A DNA stretch of 64,000 nucleotides, from contig NZ_BJNG01000035.1 of assembly GCF_006539565.1 (NCBI RefSeq), forward strand, positions 1 to 64,000, in the 5' to 3' direction. Below the pieces are notes generated by a model. The model worked only from the letters and a program-made list of their open reading frames with translations. It did not search any database and was not told the DNA's origin. Position 1 is the first letter of the stretch. Every line of letters starts with the position of its first letter. The position numbers and the translations under genes were made by a program. Below are positions 35,353 to 45,211 of this stretch, piece after piece. The stretch comes from Pseudonocardia hydrocarbonoxydans. Its GTDB lineage: Bacteria > Actinomycetota > Actinomycetes > Mycobacteriales > Pseudonocardiaceae.

Positions 35353-35764
35353 TCTGGGCCTCGCCGACGGGGCGCGGGGCCGGCGCCGACCGCTCGGCCA
35401 GCCGCTCCTGCACCTGCTCGGAGATCTGGTCGGACCGGCGGCGCTCGCGCACGCGGATGAGCACCAGCATCGAGATGCCGTAGGCCACGCCGAGGACCAG
35501 CAGCACCACCCCGAGCTTGACGACGAAGGTCTGCAGCGGTTGCTGCCCGCCGGCGATGTCGACCACCGAGATGATCGCCAGCACGCCGAGGGTGATGAGG
35601 TGGAACAGCACCGACAGCAGCAGGTTCACCGACCGGGTCACCTTGGTGTCCTGGAACACCTCCTGCAGGAAGGGCTCACCCGCGGTGACCAGCAGGCGCC
35701 CGACCAGGAAGGTGAGCGCGATCGCCACCACGAGCAGGGTGACGTACATACCGGTGTCGCTCAT
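35318..35764 (-). CDS. Uncharacterised integral membrane protein
   Basis: A 148-residue protein with three membrane helices (about 5-25, 48-70, 82-103), followed by a basic patch (RVRERRRSDQ) and a cytoplasmic tail. Similar small proteins occur next to various genes in actinobacteria with no assigned role. ATG at 35764 follows a GAGGGAGC ribosome-site-like sequence. The 3' end overlaps the MFS gene by 35 bases on the other strand. Confidence 0.75.
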   Translation of the reverse strand: MSDTGMYVTLLVVAIALTFLVGRLLVTAGEPFLQEVFQDTKVTRSVNLLLSVLFHLITLGVLAIISVVDIAGGQQPLQTFVVKLGVVLLVLGVAYGISMLVLIRVRERRRSDQISEQVQERLAERSAPAPRPVGEAQISTQPVIPKQL

Positions 35765-36077
35765 GTTCGCGCTCCCTCGTGGCGCCGGATACGGGCGAAA
35801 CGCTACGCCCGGCCGCGCCGGTGGTCCAGGCGGAGCACCCGGACCGCAACGTCACGAAGGTCACCGCCGGGGATCCGGGAATGGCGCCGTGACCTGTTCT
35901 GAATCGATTAGTTGATCGGTCCTGTGAGTGAATCGACATCGCCCAGCGGTGGGGAAAGCCGGACACCGCCGGTACCGTCGATATTCATCTTCGACAGGCA
36001 CGCCCGGCCGCATCCGCTGCCCGGGCGTGCGTAAGCGTTCCCGCAGAACCGGTCCGCCGGCTAGGAGACAGGACGAC
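35765..36077 (+). promoter_or_regulatory. pckA upstream region with repeated TGAATCGA
   Basis: A gene-free stretch of 313 bases. At 35893-35940 the sequence becomes unusually AT-rich, with TGAATCGA twice (35900-35907 and 35929-35936, 29 bases apart) and ATCGATTAGTTGATCG between. This is probably the pckA promoter and an operator for a regulator of gluconeogenesis; which one is unknown. CTAGGAGACAGGACGAC just before 36078 gives the ribosome site. Confidence 0.45.
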
Positions 36078-37895
36078 ATGACTGCAGCCACCGTGCCAGG
36101 GCTCGACGCAGCGCCGACCGAGAACACGCGACTGCTCTCGTGGGTCCGCGACGTGGCCGAACTGACGACCCCCGACCGGGTGGTCTGGGTCGACGGGTCC
36201 GACGAGGAGTGGGAGCGGATGACCACCGCCCTCGTCGAGGCGGGCACGTTCACGCGGCTGGAGAAAAAGCCGAATTCGTTCTATGCGGCATCGGATCCCG
36301 ATGACGTGGCGCGCGTCGAGGAACGCACCTTCATCTGTTCTGCGGAGCGTTCCGGTGCCGGCCCGACGAACAACTGGGTCGATCCCGCCGAGATGAAGTC
36401 GACGATGTCGGATCTGTACCGCGGATGCATGCGCGGCCGCACGATGTACGTCATCCCGTTCTGCATGGGCCCGCTCGACGCGACCCCGCCGATGCTCGGC
36501 GTGGAGATCACCGACTCCGAGTACGTCGTGGCGTCCATGCGGATCATGACGCGGATGGGCGCCTCGGTGCTCCCGCTGTTCGCCGACCGCGGCGACACCT
36601 TCGTCAAGTGCCTGCACTCGGTGGGTGCGCCGCTGGAGCCCGGCCAGGCCGACGTCGCGTGGCCGTGCAACGAGCAGAAGTACATCTCGCACTTCCCCGA
36701 GACCCGCGAGATCTGGAGCTACGGCTCCGGCTACGGCGGCAACGCCCTGCTGGGCAAGAAGTGCTACGCGCTGCGGATCGCCTCGGCCATCGCCCACGAC
36801 GAGGGCTGGATGGCCGAGCACATGCTCATCCTCAAGCTGATCTCGCCGGAGGAGAAGGCCTACTACGTGGCCGCGGCATTCCCGTCCGCCTGCGGCAAGA
36901 CCAACCTCGCGATGCTCCAGCCGACCATTCCCGGATGGCGTGCGGAGACCGTCGGCGACGACATCGCCTGGATGCGTTTCGGCGAGGACGGCCGCCTCTA
37001 CGCGGTCAACCCCGAGTTCGGTTTCTTCGGCGTCGCGCCGGGCACCAACTGGAAGACCAACCCCAACGCCATGCGCACCATCGAGGCGGGCAACGCGCTG
37101 TTCACCAACGTCGCGCTGACCGACGACGGCGACGTGTGGTGGGAGGGCCTGGAGGGCGAGCCCGAGCACCTGACGGACTGGAAGGGCAACGACTGGACGC
37201 CCGAGTCCGGCACCGACGCCGCGCACCCGAACTCCCGCTACACCGTGCCGATCGGGCAGTGCCCGGTCGTCGCGCCCGAGTGGGAGGACCCGAACGGCGT
37301 GCCGATCTCGGCGATCCTGTTCGGCGGGCGGCGCAAGACCACCGTCCCGCTGGTCACCGAGGCGCGCGACTGGCAGCACGGCACCTTCATGGGCGCCACG
37401 ATGTCGAGCGAGAAGACCGCGGCCGCGGCCGGCGGCCTGGGCCAGGTCCGCCGCGACCCGATGGCGATGCTGCCGTTCCTGGGCTACAACGTCGGCGAGT
37501 ACTTCCAGCACTGGGTGAACCTGGGCAAGGGCGCCGACGCCGACAAGCTGCCGAAGATCTTCTACGTCAACTGGTTCCGCCGGGGCGACGAGGGCCAGTT
37601 CCTGTGGCCCGGGTTCGGCGAGAACAGCCGCGTCCTGAAGTGGTGCATCGAGCGAATGGAGGGCACCGCCGCGGCCACCGAGACCGCGATCGGCTACGTC
37701 CCGACCTCGGACCAGATGGACCTCGACGGGCTCGATTCCGCCGTGGCCGACATCGACGCCGCGCTCGAGGTCGACGTCGAGGAGTGGAAGGCCGAGATCC
37801 CGCTCATCGAGGAGTGGTTCGACAAGATCGGCGACGGCCTCCCCACGTCGATGCGCGACGAGCTGGAGGCGCTCAAGCTGCGTCTCGGCGCCTAG
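36078..37895 (+). CDS. pckA: Phosphoenolpyruvate carboxykinase (GTP)
   Basis: A 605-residue GTP-dependent PEPCK that makes PEP from oxaloacetate, the entry to gluconeogenesis. The P-loop with the reactive Cys is [13 protein letters not shown] (Cys near 272). Other signatures are the substrate loop around [27 protein letters not shown] [14 protein letters not shown] and the nucleotide-site block [16 protein letters not shown]. Length fits the GTP class. In M. tuberculosis pckA is near trmB, as here (10 kb apart). A 14-bp hairpin follows the stop. Confidence 0.97.
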   Translation: MTAATVPGLDAAPTENTRLLSWVRDVAELTTPDRVVWVDGSDEEWERMTTALVEAGTFTRLEKKPNSFYAASDPDDVARVEERTFICSAERSGAGPTNNWVDPAEMKSTMSDLYRGCMRGRTMYVIPFCMGPLDATPPMLGVEITDSEYVVASMRIMTRMGASVLPLFADRGDTFVKCLHSVGAPLEPGQADVAWPCNEQKYISHFPETREIWSYGSGYGGNALLGKKCYALRIASAIAHDEGWMAEHMLILKLISPEEKAYYVAAAFPSACGKTNLAMLQPTIPGWRAETVGDDIAWMRFGEDGRLYAVNPEFGFFGVAPGTNWKTNPNAMRTIEAGNALFTNVALTDDGDVWWEGLEGEPEHLTDWKGNDWTPESGTDAAHPNSRYTVPIGQCPVVAPEWEDPNGVPISAILFGGRRKTTVPLVTEARDWQHGTFMGATMSSEKTAAAAGGLGQVRRDPMAMLPFLGYNVGEYFQHWVNLGKGADADKLPKIFYVNWFRRGDEGQFLWPGFGENSRVLKWCIERMEGTAAATETAIGYVPTSDQMDLDGLDSAVADIDAALEVDVEEWKAEIPLIEEWFDKIGDGLPTSMRDELEALKLRLGA

Positions 37896-37908
37896 TACTC
37901 CGTCCCCG

Positions 37909-37940
37909 CCGGCCCGTCGTGCACCCGCACGGCGGGCCGG
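37909..37940 (+). terminator. pckA terminator
   Basis: Arms CCGGCCCGTCGTGC (37909-37922) and GCACGGCGGGCCGG (37927-37940) pair along 14 bases with one U-G wobble and loop ACCC. It begins 14 bases after the pckA stop. Confidence 0.8.
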
Positions 37941-38061
37941 TGCCGTGTCACGACTCGGCATTCGGCGCAGCGGGAGCACTGACAACACCCGTTCGTGGGC
38001 CTATCGTCGCCTCGCCGGTGCCTTGTCGGGGGGCGCCCGGGACGGGGAAGAGGTGTGCGCC

Positions 38062-40263
38062 GTGGCCACCACGGAGATGTCGGGTGCGCAGCCCGAGGGG
38101 TCCGAACGCAGGCGTCCGGACCTGCGGCAGGTGCTCATCTGGTCGGCGGTGGCCCTGGTGGGCGCCGTGGCCTGGGGGATCATCGCGCTGAGCCGCGGCG
38201 AGGAGATCTCGGCCGCGTGGCTGGTGTTCGCCGCGCTGGCGTCCTACGCCATCGGCTACCGGTTCTACTCGCGGTTCATCTCCCGCAAGGTCCTGCAGGT
38301 CGACGACACCCGCGCCACCCCCGCCGAGCGCCTCGACGACGGGCAGGACTACCAGCCCACCGACCGGCGCGTGCTGTTCGGCCACCACTTCGCCGCCATC
38401 GCCGGCGCGGGCCCGCTGGTCGGGCCGGTCCTGGCCGCCCAGATGGGCTACCTGCCCGGCACGATCTGGATCATCGTCGGCGTCATCTTCGCCGGGGCCG
38501 TGCAGGACATGGTCACGCTGTTCTTCTCCACCCGCCGCGGCGGGCGCAGCCTCGGGCAGATGGCCCGCGAGGAGATCGGGCCGGTGGGCGGGATCGCGGC
38601 CCTGATCGCTGTGCTGGCCATCATGATCATCCTGCTGGCGGTGCTGGCGCTGGTCGTCGTGCAGGCGCTCGCCGACTCGCCGTGGGGCACCTTCTCGCTG
38701 GCGATGACGATCCCGATCGCCCTGTTCATGGGCTTCTACCTGCGCTACATACGGCCGGGGAAGATCATCGAGGGCTCGCTGATCGGCGTCGCACTGCTGC
38801 TGCTGGCGATCGTGGCGGGTGGCTGGATCGACAGCTCCCCGCTCGCCGAGTCCTTCACGCTCACCGCCAACCAGCTCACCCTCGCGCTGGTGGTCTACGG
38901 CTTCGTCGCCTCCGTGCTGCCGGTGTGGATGCTGCTGGCCCCGCGCGACTACCTGTCGAGCTTCATGAAGATCGGCGTCATCGTGCTGCTCGCGGTGTCG
39001 ATCCTGGTGGCCTGGCCGACGATGCGGACCGAGGCCTTCACCGAGTTCGCGGCCAACGGCATGGGCCCGGTGTTCGCCGGTTCGCTGTTCCCGTTCGTCT
39101 TCATCACCATCGCCTGCGGTGCGCTGTCGGGCTTCCACGCGCTCGTCGCGTCGGGCACCACGCCCAAGCTGATCGAGAAGGAGTCGCAGGTCCGGCTGAT
39201 CGGCTACGGGGGCATGCTCACCGAGTCGTTCGTCGCGATCTGCGCGCTCGCCGCGGCGTGCGTGCTCGACCCGGGCCTCTACTTCGCCATGAACATGCCG
39301 GCCACGGTGCTCGGCCCGACCGTCGAGACCGCGTCGGCCGCGGTGGCGAACATCGGGTTCACGATCAGCCCCGCCGAGCTGCAGGCCGCGGCGGCCGCGG
39401 TCGAGGAGGAGAGTCTCGTCGGCCGGTCCGGCGGCGCGCCCACGCTGGCCGTCGGGCTGTCCCAGATCTTCTCCGAGGTCTTCGGCGGCGACGCGCTGCG
39501 CGCGTTCTGGTACCACTTCGCGATCATGTTCGAGGCGCTGTTCATCCTCACCACGGTGGACGCAGGCACCCGCGTCGGGCGCTTCATGCTGCAGGACACC
39601 ATCGGCGCGGTCTGGCCCAAGTACAAGGACACGTCCTGGAAGCCCGCCGCGTGGTCGGCGAGCGCGCTGATCGTGGGGGCATGGGGCTACCTGCTCTACG
39701 CGGGCGTCAACGACCCCCTCGGCGGGATCTACCAGCTCTTTCCGCTGTTCGGCATCGCCAACCAGCTCCTCGCCGCGGTCGCGCTGGCCGTCTGCACGAC
39801 ACTGCTGATCAAGTCCGGGCGGGCGCGCTACGCCTGGATCACGCTGGTCCCGCTGGCCTTCGACGCCGCCGTGACGCTCACCGCGAGCTACCAGAAGATC
39901 TTCTCGCCCGACCCGACGCTGGGCTTCTGGGCCCAGCGCCAGCGCTACCAGGCCGCCCTCGACGCCGGGGAGACGAGCCTGGGTACGGCGAGATCGGTGG
40001 AGGACATGCAGCAGGTCGTGTTCAACACGACCCTGGACACCGTGCTGACGGCGCTGTTCGCCACGCTGATCCTGATCATCCTGGCCGACTCGATGCGGGT
40101 GTGGGTCACGGCGCTGCGCGGCGGCCCCCTGCCCGGCGGCTCGGAGGACCCGTACGTGCGGTCGACGATCGTCGCGCCGTCGGGGCTGATCGCCACCCGC
40201 GAGGAGAAGCGGGCGATCCGCGAGCACGAGCTCGCGACGGCCGGCAGCAGGGAGTCCACGTGA
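38062..40263 (+). CDS. cstA: Carbon starvation protein CstA (pyruvate/peptide transporter family)
   Basis: A 733-residue integral membrane protein with about 16-18 helices. CstA family signatures are clear: LFGHHFAAIAGAGPLVGPVLAAQMGYLPG, GAVQDMVTLFFSTRRGGRSLG, CGALSGFHALVASGTTPKLI and YQLFPLFGIANQLLAA. CstA homologues take up pyruvate or peptides when carbon is short. GTG at 38062 is eight bases after GAAGAGG; an earlier GTG (38053) has no space for a ribosome site. The stop overlaps the GTG of the YbdD-like gene, its usual partner. Its place after pckA suits growth on gluconeogenic carbon. Confidence 0.95.
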   Translation: MATTEMSGAQPEGSERRRPDLRQVLIWSAVALVGAVAWGIIALSRGEEISAAWLVFAALASYAIGYRFYSRFISRKVLQVDDTRATPAERLDDGQDYQPTDRRVLFGHHFAAIAGAGPLVGPVLAAQMGYLPGTIWIIVGVIFAGAVQDMVTLFFSTRRGGRSLGQMAREEIGPVGGIAALIAVLAIMIILLAVLALVVVQALADSPWGTFSLAMTIPIALFMGFYLRYIRPGKIIEGSLIGVALLLLAIVAGGWIDSSPLAESFTLTANQLTLALVVYGFVASVLPVWMLLAPRDYLSSFMKIGVIVLLAVSILVAWPTMRTEAFTEFAANGMGPVFAGSLFPFVFITIACGALSGFHALVASGTTPKLIEKESQVRLIGYGGMLTESFVAICALAAACVLDPGLYFAMNMPATVLGPTVETASAAVANIGFTISPAELQAAAAAVEEESLVGRSGGAPTLAVGLSQIFSEVFGGDALRAFWYHFAIMFEALFILTTVDAGTRVGRFMLQDTIGAVWPKYKDTSWKPAAWSASALIVGAWGYLLYAGVNDPLGGIYQLFPLFGIANQLLAAVALAVCTTLLIKSGRARYAWITLVPLAFDAAVTLTASYQKIFSPDPTLGFWAQRQRYQAALDAGETSLGTARSVEDMQQVVFNTTLDTVLTALFATLILIILADSMRVWVTALRGGPLPGGSEDPYVRSTIVAPSGLIATREEKRAIREHELATAGSREST

Positions 40264-40448
40264 CCGCGCGGGAGGCCCTGAGGGAGGCCTGGCAGCTGCT
40301 GCGCGGTTTCGCCGGGGAGCAGGCCTACGAGCGGTACGTGGCCCACCACGCCGCCCGTCACCCCGGGGTGCCCCCGATGGGCGAGCGCGAGTTCTGGCGG
40401 AAACGCACCGATCGTGGCGATCACGCACCGTCCGCACGGTGCTGTTGA
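40260..40448 (+). CDS. YbdD/YjiX family small protein
   Basis: A 62-residue protein of the DUF466/YbdD family: YERYVAHHAARHPG, then GEREFWRKRTDRGD. It almost always follows cstA and is thought to be needed with it for pyruvate uptake. GTG at 40260 overlaps the cstA TGA (GTGA), so the two are made together. The cysteine pair usual near the N-terminus of other members is absent here; two Cys are at the C-terminus. Confidence 0.9.
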   Translation: MTAREALREAWQLLRGFAGEQAYERYVAHHAARHPGVPPMGEREFWRKRTDRGDHAPSARCC

Positions 40449-40548
40449 CCGCTGGTCGTATCCAGCAGACCGTCTGTCGCATAGAGTGATCGACACGGGC
40501 ACGACACCGCCGTTCACCACGATGTCAGTGTCGCGCCATTCGTCCGTT

Positions 40549-40562
40549 CACTCGTTCGAGTG
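40549..40562. promoter_or_regulatory. Palindrome upstream of the gene at 40701
   Basis: CACTCG-TT-CGAGTG, exact 6-bp arms, in the 252-base gap after the YbdD gene. The rest of the gap is moderately AT-rich (CTGCGATACGAAAGG at 40644-40658) and probably holds the promoter of the next gene. It could be an operator or the cstA-ybdD terminator. Confidence 0.4.
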
Positions 40563-40700
40563 CCGGACACCGCCGAGAGTGACCTTTCGGCGGCCCACGA
40601 TTGCCCAGCCACTCGTCAGAGGTGCACCATTCTGTGGACCCCTGCGATACGAAAGGGTGATCACCGCCACGCCGGGCGGTGACAGTCGGAGGTGACCACG

Positions 40701-42596
40701 GTGATGGATGTCGGACCCGGGAGCGCGCACGACCGTGCGTCCGCCGGAGAGGACGCCGAGGACCTCCTGGTTTTCGTCGACCGGCTCGCCGCGGCGGCCC
40801 ACGAGGAACCCGCCACGGCCGCCGCGCGCGCCCGAATCGGTGAGGTCGTCCGGGCGGGCTCCACGCCCCCCGGGCTGCGCCGCCTCGCCGAGGCGCTCGC
40901 CGCCTCGGTCGCGGAGGTCCCGCCGGCGCCGCGCCGGCCCGCCGACGATCCGGCGTCGGTCGTGCAGGCGATGCGCGGCACGGCGCTGGTCGTCCTCGAC
41001 GAGGCCGGCCCGAGCGAGGTCGCCACGGCCGTCTCGGCGCTGGTCGCCGACGGCAGGCGCGTCGTCGTCACCGCCGAGACCGACGCCGAGCTCGACTCGG
41101 TCCGGATGGGGGTCACCAGCGGCCGCACCGTCGACGCGCTGCCCGACCTCCCGCAGGCCGAGCTCCGCGAGCTGCGGCGCCTGCTGGCCACCTCCACGGC
41201 GGCCGCCCGGGCCCGTTCGGGCCAGGACCTCCCGGCCCCCGACGCCCTCCCCGGGGTCGACGAGGTGCGCCGGCTGTGCGACCAGGCCGTGCAGGCGAGC
41301 CCGCCCGACGACGCGGGCACCGTGGTGCCCGCCCTGCTCGCCCGCGTGGAGCCCGAGCGCCGCGAGGCCGTCACCTCGATCGCCCGGTGCGTCACCGCGA
41401 AGCTCGACGCGCTCGGCCCGCGCCGCCAGTCGCCCTGGGAGTGGGAGCTGCTCGGGCACCTGATCCACACCCGGCACCGCGGCACGTTCGACCGGGTGCA
41501 GGAGGACGTCGCCCAGGCCGCGACGATCGTGCACACCCGCCGCAACGCCCCGCCCGTCACCTTCCACGGGGAGCTCTCCGGCGACGCGGTCGACCTGCTG
41601 TGCAACTACTACGAGTTCCTGGAGTCCGGGGGCCGCACCCGCAACTACTTCCGGCCCACCGTGCAGCGCGACGTGCAGCCGGTGCTGCGCCGCATCCGGG
41701 TGGCCGACCGCGAGCCGGTCACCGCCCCCGACGTGCTGCGGGTCCTCGACCACCTGGAGCTCGGCGAGCGCATGGGGCGGATCGTCGCCGGCTGCTCGGA
41801 GATGGGCGTCCCGGCCCCGCGGGGTCCCGGCGACCTGGCCGCGCTCGCCGAGCGCCTCGTGCTGGTGGCCAACGCCGCCCGGTCCGTCGGTGCCCTGCGC
41901 CACGACGTGCTGTTCCTGGGCGCCGACTCGCCGCTGTCGGTCCCCGACGTCGACTCCGCGGCCCGCGTGTCGGCCGCCATCCTCGACTACGCCGAGCACG
42001 GCTCGGCCGCGGAGGCCGCCCAGCGGCTCGACCTGATGGCCGACCGGCTCGCCGCCCGCGGCGCCGTCGTCGCGCCCGAACAGCGCCTCGCCGTCGACGC
42101 GCTGCGCGGGCGTGACGCCGACGCCTACGAGGAGGCCGTCGACGCGCTCGGGGCCGCACGCCGCGAGCTGCGCGACGAGGTGCGCCGCACCTCGTTGCTG
42201 CGCAGGCTCCGGGCCACCGCCCCGGCGCTGGCCGCGGCGTGGGACGAGCTGCACGAGCGCGACGGCGGCGCCTACGGCCTGGCCTGCTTCACCCGCAGCG
42301 ACGTCCTGCTCGGCGCCCTGCCCGCACCCGACAGCGCCGACGTGGTCGTCGTGGTGGGGGCGGCCCAGCTCGGCGTCGAGCGGCTGCTGCTCACGGCGGT
42401 GGCGCCCCGGATGATCGCCGTGGTGGCCCCCGACGAGCAGCCCGAGGGCTCCCCGTCACTGCTCAGCGTGCTGCAGCGGGCCGCCGCGCTGGTCATCCGC
42501 GGCCGCACCACCGACACCCCGGGCCGCGTGGTGCACCTCAACCCGGCCGTGCGGGCCGCGGGGAACGTGTCGGCGGTGGGTCAGGCCGGCGCCTGA
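40701..42596 (+). CDS. Large uncharacterised protein with helicase-like segments
   Basis: A 631-residue soluble protein I cannot assign. Two beta-alpha units, TALVVLDEAGPSEVATAVSAL near residue 100 and VVVVVGAAQLGVERLLLTAV near 550, look like strands of a P-loop/superfamily-I-helicase-like fold, but no Walker A is seen. The middle is helical with WEWELLGHLIHTRHRGTFDRV and YYEFLESGGRTRNYFRP. GTG at 40701 is eight bases after GGAGG; ATG at 40704 is an alternative. It is convergent with DUF3024 and overlaps its end by 16 bases. Confidence 0.7.
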   Translation: MMDVGPGSAHDRASAGEDAEDLLVFVDRLAAAAHEEPATAAARARIGEVVRAGSTPPGLRRLAEALAASVAEVPPAPRRPADDPASVVQAMRGTALVVLDEAGPSEVATAVSALVADGRRVVVTAETDAELDSVRMGVTSGRTVDALPDLPQAELRELRRLLATSTAAARARSGQDLPAPDALPGVDEVRRLCDQAVQASPPDDAGTVVPALLARVEPERREAVTSIARCVTAKLDALGPRRQSPWEWELLGHLIHTRHRGTFDRVQEDVAQAATIVHTRRNAPPVTFHGELSGDAVDLLCNYYEFLESGGRTRNYFRPTVQRDVQPVLRRIRVADREPVTAPDVLRVLDHLELGERMGRIVAGCSEMGVPAPRGPGDLAALAERLVLVANAARSVGALRHDVLFLGADSPLSVPDVDSAARVSAAILDYAEHGSAAEAAQRLDLMADRLAARGAVVAPEQRLAVDALRGRDADAYEEAVDALGAARRELRDEVRRTSLLRRLRATAPALAAAWDELHERDGGAYGLACFTRSDVLLGALPAPDSADVVVVVGAAQLGVERLLLTAVAPRMIAVVAPDEQPEGSPSLLSVLQRAAALVIRGRTTDTPGRVVHLNPAVRAAGNVSAVGQAGA

Positions 42597-42892
42597 GCGT
42601 CGAGCAGGGCGATCGGGTCCGCGCCGTCGGAGGTGCGGACCCAGCCGCCGTCGACCGGGCGGTGCAACGTCCAGTGCCCGGCGTCGTCGACGGCGAGCCG
42701 GGCGATCGGGGTGGAGCTCCACTCGACGTCGAGCTCCGGGACGGCGGGGGCGCGGCGGTCGCTGATCGTCACCTGCCGCCCGTGCACGGTGTAGCCGATG
42801 CGGCGGCGCTCCCGCTCGCCCGGCGGGATCCGCTGGGCGCACCATTCGGTCAGGGAGTGGCGGATCTCCTCCGGTACGTCCATGACGGACAT
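42581..42892 (-). CDS. DUF3024 family protein
   Basis: A 103-residue protein with the DUF3024 pattern: an N-terminal helix with a Cys (LTEWCAQRIP), strands VHGRQVTISDRRAPAVPELDVEWSSTPIARLAV, then WTLHRPVDGGWVR. The family is small, widespread in actinobacteria and uncharacterised. It overlaps the convergent gene before it by 16 bases and is divergent from the AhpD-like gene by 26 bases. Confidence 0.8.
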   Translation of the reverse strand: MSVMDVPEEIRHSLTEWCAQRIPPGERERRRIGYTVHGRQVTISDRRAPAVPELDVEWSSTPIARLAVDDAGHWTLHRPVDGGWVRTSDGADPIALLDAQAPA

Positions 42893-42918
42893 GGTCCCCG
42901 GCAGTACGGTCGGACGCC

Positions 42919-43500
42919 ATGGGAGAGATGCACGAGGTGAGCCGGTTCGGGCACGTGGAGCTGGCGGACATGCCCGAGGACCTGCGCGAGCGGATCGGGG
43001 CGATCGCCGAGAGGTCGGGGTTCGTCCCCAACGTGTTCCGGGCGCTGGCCCGCCGGCCGCGCGAGCTGCGCGCGTTCCTCGACTACCACGACGCGCTGAT
43101 GGAGTCGAACGACGGGCTGAGCAAGGCCGAGCGCGAGCTCGTCGTCGTCGCGACGTCCGGGGCGAACAGCTGCACGTACTGCGTCGTCGCGCACGGGGCG
43201 ATCCTGCGGGTGCGCACGAAGGACCCGGAGATCGCCGACCGCGTCGCCACCAACCCGTTCGGCGTCGCGCTCTCCCCGCGCGAGCGCGCGATCGTCGACC
43301 TCGCCCTGCTGATCGCCACCGACTCGGCCGCCCTCACCGAGGCCGAGATCGACGACGCCCGGCTGGCCGGCCTGTCCGAGGACGAGATCTGGGACGTCGG
43401 CGCGATCACGGCACTGTTCGCGATGTCCAACCGCCTCGCCCACCTCACCGACCTGCGGCCCAACCCGGAGTTCTTCCTGATGGGCCGCCTGCCGCGCTGA
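42919..43500 (+). CDS. Peroxidase-related enzyme (AhpD/CMD fold)
   Basis: A 193-residue alkylhydroperoxidase-like protein. SCTYCVVAHG gives the redox pair C85 and C88 and H92, the EX..CxxCxxxH signature of AhpD. A helical carboxymuconolactone-decarboxylase fold surrounds it. Such proteins reduce peroxides with lipoamide or other thiols. ATG at 42919 begins MGEMHEVSRF. An 8-bp hairpin follows the stop. Confidence 0.9.
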   Translation: MGEMHEVSRFGHVELADMPEDLRERIGAIAERSGFVPNVFRALARRPRELRAFLDYHDALMESNDGLSKAERELVVVATSGANSCTYCVVAHGAILRVRTKDPEIADRVATNPFGVALSPRERAIVDLALLIATDSAALTEAEIDDARLAGLSEDEIWDVGAITALFAMSNRLAHLTDLRPNPEFFLMGRLPR

Positions 43501-43513
43501 GCCGTCCCAGCAT

Positions 43514-43538
43514 CCGGGAGCGCGCGGTTGGCTCCCGG
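43514..43538 (+). terminator. Hairpin terminator
   Basis: CCGGGAGC (43514-43521), 9-base loop, GCTCCCGG (43531-43538): an exact 8-bp stem 14 bases after the stop of the AhpD-like gene. Confidence 0.6.
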
Positions 43539-43599
43539 GTCCACCGGTCAACCCCCTCCTGATAGGTCGTGCACGACAGAACTCTCAGGAGGATCGCAG

Positions 43600-44436
43600 A
43601 TGGCCACCGTCACCGTCGGCACCGAGAACGACGCCCCCGTCGAGCTGTACTACGAGGACCACGGCTCCGGCCGCCCGGTCGTGCTCGTCCACGGCTGGCC
43701 GCTGTCGGGCCGGTCCTGGGAGGCGCAGGTCCCCGCGCTCGTCGACGCCGGGTACCGCGTCATCACCTACGACCGTCGCGGCTTCGGCAAGTCCTCGCAG
43801 CCGTGGGACGGCTACGACTACGACACCTTCACCGAGGACCTGCACGCGCTGCTGGTGCACCTCGACCTCACCGACGCCGCGCTCGTCGGCTTCTCGATGG
43901 GTGGCGGCGAGGTCGTCCGCTACGTCGCGACGCACGGCGACAACGGCCGCGTGAGCCGGGCCGTGCTGGCCGCCGCTGTGCCGCCCTACCTCTACAAGTC
44001 CGACGACAACCCCGACGGCGGGCTCGACGACGCCACCATCGAGGCGTTCCAGGGCGGCGTGACGGGAGACCGGCTCGCATTCCTGGAGCAGTTCACCACC
44101 GACTTCTTCTCGGCGAACGGTGAGCTGAAGATCAGCGAGGACCAGCGGCTGTACGCGAAGTCGATCGCCGCGGGTGCGTCGCCGAAGGGCACGCTGGACT
44201 GCATCACCGCCTTCGGCCGCACCGACCTGCGCGACGACGTCGCCGCCGTCACGATCCCGACGCTGGTGATCCACGGCGACGCCGACGCGGTCGTGCCGTT
44301 CGAGGTGAGCGGGAAGCGCAGCGCGGAGTCGATCGAGGGCAGCGAGCTGGTCGTCATCGAGGGCGGGCCGCACGCGATCAACGCCACGCACCCGGCGGAG
44401 TTCAACCGGGCCCTGATCGAGTTCCTGGCGCGGTAG
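43600..44436 (+). CDS. Alpha/beta hydrolase (non-haem chloroperoxidase-like)
   Basis: A 278-residue alpha/beta hydrolase close to cofactor-free haloperoxidases and arylesterases. Oxyanion motif HGWPLSG (31-37), nucleophile elbow GFSMGGG with Ser99, acid in HGDADAVVPFE, His in EGGPHAINATHP. The YDRRGFGKSSQPWDGYDYDTF block is typical of the chloroperoxidase group. ATG at 43600 follows CAGGAGG. It sits next to an AhpD-like gene, so a role in peracid/peroxide chemistry is possible but not shown. Confidence 0.92.
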   Translation: MATVTVGTENDAPVELYYEDHGSGRPVVLVHGWPLSGRSWEAQVPALVDAGYRVITYDRRGFGKSSQPWDGYDYDTFTEDLHALLVHLDLTDAALVGFSMGGGEVVRYVATHGDNGRVSRAVLAAAVPPYLYKSDDNPDGGLDDATIEAFQGGVTGDRLAFLEQFTTDFFSANGELKISEDQRLYAKSIAAGASPKGTLDCITAFGRTDLRDDVAAVTIPTLVIHGDADAVVPFEVSGKRSAESIEGSELVVIEGGPHAINATHPAEFNRALIEFLAR

Positions 44437-44446
44437 CCCGGCCGTC

Positions 44447-45211
44447 CTAGAGAACCTTGGCGAGGAACGCTCGTGTCCTCTCCTCCCGCGGGTTCGTCAC
44501 CAGGTCCCGGGGGTCGCCCGACTCCACGATGCGTCCCTCGTCCATGAACGCGAGCGTGTCACCGACCTCGCGCGCGAAGCCGATCTCGTGCGTCACCACC
44601 ACCATCGTCATGCCGTCGGCGGCGAGCCCGCGCATGACGTCGAGGACCTCGCCGACGAGCTCGGGGTCCAGGGCCGAGGTGGGCTCGTCGAACAGCATCA
44701 GCCGCGGCTCCATCGCCAGCGCCCGGGCGATGGCGACGCGCTGCTGCTGGCCGCCGGAGAGCTGGACCGGGTAGGTGTCGTACTTGTCGGCCAGCCCGAC
44801 CCGGTCCAGCAGCGCGCAGGCGCGTGCCCGGGCCGCCCTGCGCGACTCGCGGCGCACGGTCAGGGGCGCCTCCATCACGTTCTCCGCCGCCGTCATGTGC
44901 GGGAACAGGTTGAAGCGCTGGAACACCATCCCGATGTCACGGCGCTGCCTGGCCACCTCCGACTCGCGCATCTCGTGCAGCTTCCCGCCGCGCTCGCGGT
45001 AACCGATGAGGTCACCGTCGACCCGCATCCGGCCGGCGTCGATCCGCTCCAGGTGGTTGATGCAGCGCAGGAACGTCGACTTGCCCGAACCGGACGGGCC
45101 GATGAGGCAGGCCACCTCGCCCGGCATGACGGTGAGGTCGACGCCGCGCAGCACCTCGACCCGGCCGAAGCTCTTGTGGATGCCGAGCGCCTCCACCATG
45201 GGCGTGGTCAT
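44447..45211 (-). CDS. Amino-acid ABC transporter, ATP-binding protein
   Basis: A 254-residue ATPase of the polar amino-acid uptake (GlnQ/HisP) group. Walker [10 protein letters not shown] (38-46), signature LSGGQQQR (~148-155), Walker B LMLFDEP and H-loop [13 protein letters not shown] are intact. An insertion-like stretch ([17 protein letters not shown]) after the Walker A helix is usual for some actinobacterial members. ATG at 45211 overlaps the permease stop (ATGA). Last gene of the binding protein-permease-ATPase operon. Confidence 0.95.
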   Translation of the reverse strand: MTTPMVEALGIHKSFGRVEVLRGVDLTVMPGEVACLIGPSGSGKSTFLRCINHLERIDAGRMRVDGDLIGYRERGGKLHEMRESEVARQRRDIGMVFQRFNLFPHMTAAENVMEAPLTVRRESRRAARARACALLDRVGLADKYDTYPVQLSGGQQQRVAIARALAMEPRLMLFDEPTSALDPELVGEVLDVMRGLAADGMTMVVVTHEIGFAREVGDTLAFMDEGRIVESGDPRDLVTNPREERTRAFLAKVL

